Positions 33,018-37,099 of a DNA stretch of 37,099 nucleotides are shown here, one piece after another. The stretch is taken from NCBI GenBank assembly GCA_004558595.1, contig SFCN01000013.1, positions 1 through 37,099 on the forward strand, given 5' to 3'. Positions within the stretch are counted from its first letter, which is position 1. Each line of letters starts with the position of its first letter. The stretch comes from Phascolarctobacterium sp. Its GTDB lineage: Bacteria; Bacillota; Negativicutes; Acidaminococcales; Acidaminococcaceae. The notes beneath the pieces are model-generated. The model saw only the letters and a program-made list of their open reading frames with translations, did no database searches and had not been told where the DNA came from. A program made the translations under genes and the position numbers.

Positions 33018-35525
33018 CTATTGCCAAATCCGCTGTAAAGTCTTATATAAAACATCAATATAAACGGGCTTAGCGATATGGCCATTCATGCCGTTTTGCA
33101 AAGCGCGCTCTTTGTCCTCCTCAAAGGCATTGGCCGTCATAGCCAAGATGGGCAGCTTGGTCACGTCCCTGCGAGGCAGGCCGCGAATGGCCTTGGTGGC
33201 CTCATAGCCATCCATAATGGGCATTTGAATATCCATCAGCACCAAATCATAATAAAATTCCGGTCTGCTCTTCACGATCTCCACAGCCTCGGAGCCGTCC
33301 ACAGCCTCTTCCACAACGAAGCCTGCCCTAGCGAGAATCTCGTAGGCTATTTCCCGATTTAAATCATTATCCTCTACCACTAACACCCGCTTGCCGTCAA
33401 AGGTAATGGACTTCTCCTCCTGCTTAGGCGGTAAAATGCTGCGGCAGGCCCTAGAAGCCTCCAGAAGCACGTTGCGCAGGTCGGACATAAAGAGTGGCTT
33501 ATTGCAAAAGGCGGTAACTCCCGCTTCCCTAGCCTCCTGCTCAATATCGGTCCAATCGTAGGCCGTCAGGATGATAATGGGAGCATCATCGCCGATGACA
33601 CGGCGAATGCGTCGCACGGTCTCGATGCCGTCCATCTGAGGCATGAGCCAGTCAATAATATAGCTATAGAAGGGATCCCCATCGTTATGGGCCTTTTGAG
33701 CGCGGAAAACAGCCTCACGACCGGAGGTTGTCCACTCGGAACGCATACCGATTTGTCCCAGCATCTTGGTCACGCTGTCGCAGGTTTGGAAGTCATCGTC
33801 GACTACCAGAGCGCGCAAGCCCTCCAGCTCCACTGTGTCTTCCTTCTTATGGACTACACTGCTCAAGGCGAAGTCAAAGCCCACGGTGAAGGTAGTCCCC
33901 CTATTGATCTGGCTCTGCACTTCAATAGTGCCGCCCATCATGTCCACGGTGTGCTTGGTAATGGTCATGCCCAGGCCCGTTCCCTCAATGCCGCTTACAG
34001 TAGCGCTCTTTTCTCGCTCAAAGGGGTCAAAGAGATGCTTCAAAAACGCCTCACTCATGCCGATGCCGCTATCGCGTATGATGAAATCATAATGGGCATA
34101 GCCGGGCTTTTTCGAAGCCTCCTGACGGATAGTGAAGGACACTACGCCGCCGATAGGGGTAAATTTAGCCGCGTTGCTCAAAATATTGATGAGCACCTGA
34201 TCTAGACGCAAGGGATCGAAAATCAGCTCCTCGTCCTCCACGTCAATAGTATCCACATAAAACTCCAAGCGCTTGGCGCGCATTTGAGGACGTATCATAT
34301 TCACCAGATTATGGATCCGCTCGGATAGATTGCATTCCTTTTCCTGAATGACGATCTTACCGCTTTCAATGCGGCTCATGTTCAAAATATCGTTAATGAG
34401 GCTCAGCAGATGGTTGCTAGAGCTCATGATTTTTTCCAAGCAGTCCTGCACTCTTTCCTTGTTATCGATATGGCTGGCCGCGATACTAGTGAAGCCGATT
34501 ATGGCGTTCAAGGGCGTGCGGATATCGTGGCTCATATTAGATAGGAAGGTGGTTTTTGCGCGACTGGCATGCTCAGCCTCAGCCAAGGCATCCTGCAAAA
34601 GCTTTTGCTGCTTCATCTCGTTGAGCACTTCGTTATCCGCATCGCGCACAGCGAATACGGCAGTGAAATTATTCTCGTCGAGATGCAAACGCAAAATGCG
34701 CCATTCAGCATAGCCATAATCCGTGCTATCTGGCATCGCCCTGCGGCGCATGCGGATCACATAGGAGGACTCACGCTTCAAAACATTCCGCAGATTTTCT
34801 AAGCTACTTTCGAAAACAGTCCTTTCCATGTCCTCAGGATGCACAAAGCGCTCAATATAGCTCTTAATAGCATCGGAATATTTCATGCCAATGAGGCCCT
34901 CCATGGTCACGGTGGCGCGCTCGTGGTCATCACGCTGTAAATAGAAAATATCGTTTTTCAAATCTACCCGCCACAGAGCATAATAGTCCTGACTCAGAGC
35001 ATATACAGTCTCCTGCAGGCTTTCAGACTGCAGGCGCAGCTTTTCCCGCGCCAAAAGCAAATCCTGCGCCTCCTTTTCCAGCTCATGGATACGATTATAT
35101 TTATCGGTGATATTCTTATAAATACCCACCGCCATATCTGTGAGCTCGCCGTTTTCCGTACAGATAACATGCAGCTTCAGATCATACACATTAACCTTGC
35201 CATTGGAGCCACGCAGCTTTACCATTCCACTTGCTTCGCGCTGCCCAGAAAGTACGGCCTCATGAATGCGTACATATTCCTTGGCCGACTCAGCATCCAC
35301 TAAAATTCCTGAATCCACAACCCCATAGGGCACATCATGTACCTCCGTGGGCACATCAAAGGCACTGGCGATATCCTCATCAACATAGACAATCCTAGTA
35401 GCTCTGTTATAAGTGAATACAATATTATCCGCCTCGCGAATCGCAATCCGTGACGACTCTACGCTAGCACGCAGCTGCTCCAGCGTCGTTTTTCCCTCCA
35501 TGCCTCTTAATGTATAATCCTTCAT
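33018..35525 (-). CDS. Cytoplasmic hybrid histidine kinase, PAS-PAS-HisKA-HATPase-REC-REC
   Basis: This sensor kinase of about 835 residues has no membrane segment. It has two PAS-like domains (about 25-140 and 180-305) separated by a coiled coil, HisKA with His334 (NMSHDIRTPLNAIIGFT), HATPase (about 435-555, N-box NILSNAAKF, DSGIGM, GTGLGM) and two receivers. REC1 (about 571-690) has DDD and Asp626 (IIDWLMP); REC2 (about 713-832) has EDND and Asp766 (VLMDIQMP). Both receivers look functional. It starts 16 bases after the other kinase gene. The second ATG (35525), with GGGGAG 7 bases upstream, is preferred to that at 35528. The signal sensed is unknown. Confidence 0.94.
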   Translation of the reverse strand: MKDYTLRGMEGKTTLEQLRASVESSRIAIREADNIVFTYNRATRIVYVDEDIASAFDVPTEVHDVPYGVVDSGILVDAESAKEYVRIHEAVLSGQREASGMVKLRGSNGKVNVYDLKLHVICTENGELTDMAVGIYKNITDKYNRIHELEKEAQDLLLAREKLRLQSESLQETVYALSQDYYALWRVDLKNDIFYLQRDDHERATVTMEGLIGMKYSDAIKSYIERFVHPEDMERTVFESSLENLRNVLKRESSYVIRMRRRAMPDSTDYGYAEWRILRLHLDENNFTAVFAVRDADNEVLNEMKQQKLLQDALAEAEHASRAKTTFLSNMSHDIRTPLNAIIGFTSIAASHIDNKERVQDCLEKIMSSSNHLLSLINDILNMSRIESGKIVIQEKECNLSERIHNLVNMIRPQMRAKRLEFYVDTIDVEDEELIFDPLRLDQVLINILSNAAKFTPIGGVVSFTIRQEASKKPGYAHYDFIIRDSGIGMSEAFLKHLFDPFEREKSATVSGIEGTGLGMTITKHTVDMMGGTIEVQSQINRGTTFTVGFDFALSSVVHKKEDTVELEGLRALVVDDDFQTCDSVTKMLGQIGMRSEWTTSGREAVFRAQKAHNDGDPFYSYIIDWLMPQMDGIETVRRIRRVIGDDAPIIILTAYDWTDIEQEAREAGVTAFCNKPLFMSDLRNVLLEASRACRSILPPKQEEKSITFDGKRVLVVEDNDLNREIAYEILARAGFVVEEAVDGSEAVEIVKSRPEFYYDLVLMDIQMPIMDGYEATKAIRGLPRRDVTKLPILAMTANAFEEDKERALQNGMNGHIAKPVYIDVLYKTLQRIWQ

Positions 35526-35541
35526 CATGCTCTCCCCTTAT

Positions 35542-37099
35542 TTAAACACACACCTGCGCCAGCAGGTTCATCAGCTTTTCAATATCTATAGGCTTGGCCA
35601 TGTGAGCGTTCATACCCACCTTCAGGCAATGCTGCATATCCTCCGCAAAAGCATCCGCCGTCATGGCAATAATGGGTACGTTAGCATCATCCCGACCCGA
35701 GGCGCGCATCGCCTCGGTTGCTTCGTAACCATTCATCACCGGCATCCGCAAATCCATCAGCACAACATCATAATAGCCCACAGCTGATTTAGTAAATTTA
35801 TCCACACAGATTTGGCCATTTTCAGCCTCATCTACAATAAGTCCCTTGCGTGTGAGCAAGGCCACTGCTATTTCACGATTGAGTTCATTATCCTCAGCTA
35901 ACAGCACTCTGAGTCCTGACAAGCTCACCTCGCGCTTAGGAGTGGTTTCCTTTTGCTTGCTGCAGACACTACCACGCTCTACATCCAACACAATGTTAAA
36001 TTCCGTCCCCACATTGGGTTGGCTTTGCACGGATATCCTGCCCTCCATGCTATCGATAATATATTTGGTAATGGCCATGCCCAGGCCAGTCCCCTCTATT
36101 TTTTGGACACGGCGACTGTCCTCCCGAGCGAAGGATTCAAAAATATGCTGCACAAAATCCTCCGTCATGCCAATGCCATTATCCTTCACACCAAAGTGCA
36201 AGCGTACAAAATCCTTCCCTTTAGGAGAAGCCTCCTCCTTGAGGGAGAATTCTACTCTGCCGCCCACGGGCGTGAACTTCACCGCATTGCCCAAAAGGTT
36301 CAACAGCACCTGATGTAAACGCACGCCATCACTCATCACAGCAACGCAGCCAAGCTCGCCCACATCAAGCACCAGCTCCTGCTGCTTAGCCTCCACTTGT
36401 CCTTGCATAGTGGTAACAACGCTTTGCATCAGGTCGCTAAGCAGCACCTGCTCCCGGTTCAGCACCAGCTTACCTGCTTCTATTTTTGACATATCCAAAA
36501 CGTTATTAATCAGCCCCAAAAGATGCTTACTGGACACCAAAATCTTGTCCAGACAGTCCCTGAGTTCCGTGGGATTTTGCAAATTATGCATGGCAATGGA
36601 GGTCAAGCCCATAATGGCATTCATAGGCGTGCGGATATCGTGGCTCACATTGGACAAAAATTCACTCTTTGCCTTGTTAGCACGCTCCGCCTCCCGCAGC
36701 GCTTCCTTCAACGTCTCCTGATTGCGGCGCTCCGCTTCTACAGATTCCGTAATATCCGTGCGCGCCATGCACACACGCCCCAAGCGCATGTCGATAGCAG
36801 TAACCGTAGCCTTTTTTACCTTCGCCGGATAATATGGGTTCTTACGCGCGGAATAGGTAAAGCTATAGCTATCCTTATCCTTGAGCTGTTCATTAATATA
36901 GTCGCAGTTCAGCATGCTCAGCCACAGCTCCCTATCCTCGGGCACCACATGGCGCTCTATTGCACTATCCATAAAGTCCTGATAAGTTCCGCGCCGACCA
37001 ATCAAAGCGCCATGGATTTTGCTCGCATATAGAACGGTACGGGTGCCATTCAGTAAATCTATATCAGTAATTCTGTCCGCTCCTAAAACGGACATTTTG
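35542..37099 (-). CDS. Hybrid histidine kinase, 5' end outside window
   Basis: The reading frame is open to the window edge, so the true start is probably beyond 37099; the Met at 37095 is likely internal. The visible 517 residues have part of a PAS-like domain (about 1-115), a coiled coil, HisKA with the phosphoacceptor in NVSHDIRTPMNAIMGLT (His about 154), HATPase (NLLGNAVKF, DNGIGM, GTGLGM) and one C-terminal receiver with EDNE and the phosphoacceptor in VVLMDLRMP. It is closely similar in layout and wording to the second kinase and precedes it by 16 bases, suggesting a tandem duplication in one operon. Confidence 0.9.
   Translation of the reverse strand, partial: KMSVLGADRITDIDLLNGTRTVLYASKIHGALIGRRGTYQDFMDSAIERHVVPEDRELWLSMLNCDYINEQLKDKDSYSFTYSARKNPYYPAKVKKATVTAIDMRLGRVCMARTDITESVEAERRNQETLKEALREAERANKAKSEFLSNVSHDIRTPMNAIMGLTSIAMHNLQNPTELRDCLDKILVSSKHLLGLINNVLDMSKIEAGKLVLNREQVLLSDLMQSVVTTMQGQVEAKQQELVLDVGELGCVAVMSDGVRLHQVLLNLLGNAVKFTPVGGRVEFSLKEEASPKGKDFVRLHFGVKDNGIGMTEDFVQHIFESFAREDSRRVQKIEGTGLGMAITKYIIDSMEGRISVQSQPNVGTEFNIVLDVERGSVCSKQKETTPKREVSLSGLRVLLAEDNELNREIAVALLTRKGLIVDEAENGQICVDKFTKSAVGYYDVVLMDLRMPVMNGYEATEAMRASGRDDANVPIIAMTADAFAEDMQHCLKVGMNAHMAKPIDIEKLMNLLAQVCV

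Overview
The window reads as chromosomal DNA of a diderm Firmicute (class Negativicutes). The start sites carry Firmicutes-type GGAGG ribosome binding sites. MurA, Mbl and a complete atp operon sit beside genes that only make sense with an outer membrane: BamA, TamB, a TolC-family channel and an MlaEFD lipid transporter whose MlaD ends in a beta-barrel. A family such as Acidaminococcaceae is possible but is a guess. No tRNA, rRNA, CRISPR array, transposase or prophage gene was seen.

Layout. (1) Positions 1-19500, all on the minus strand, form an envelope region. Read from high to low coordinates it holds murA, mbl, an AMIN/phosphodiester-glycosidase protein, a secreted S55 peptidase, mlaE-mlaF-mlaD, a TolC-type channel, tamB, a sigma-70-family factor, a single-pass membrane protein, bamA and a putative small outer-membrane barrel. 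Two palindromic intergenic elements of one family lie near 10.7 kb and 17.0 kb. (2) Positions 19497-26781 (minus) hold a small coiled-coil protein and the F1Fo ATP synthase operon in the order atpZ, atpI, atpB, atpE, atpF, [delta-alpha fusion], atpG, atpD, atpC. There is no separate delta gene: the C-terminal domain of delta is fused to the N-terminus of alpha, and the delta N-terminal domain is absent. (3) Positions 26854-29058 (minus) encode WecB and WecA/TagO for undecaprenyl-linked surface glycans. (4) Positions 29250-37099 form a cyclic-di-GMP signalling island. A c-di-GMP-I riboswitch precedes a membrane diguanylate cyclase on the plus strand. Converging on it is a minus-strand operon of two hybrid histidine kinases, an Hpt protein and an HD-GYP response regulator.

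The most unusual items are the delta-alpha ATP synthase fusion, the c-di-GMP island (a cyclase without the product-inhibition site behind a c-di-GMP riboswitch, opposite a phosphorelay ending in a phosphodiesterase), a 36-bp near-palindrome that forms a symmetric promoter ahead of a circularly permuted S55 peptidase, and a sigma factor embedded among outer-membrane assembly genes. All assignments were made by reading the sequence and from memory of the families. No database search was run.
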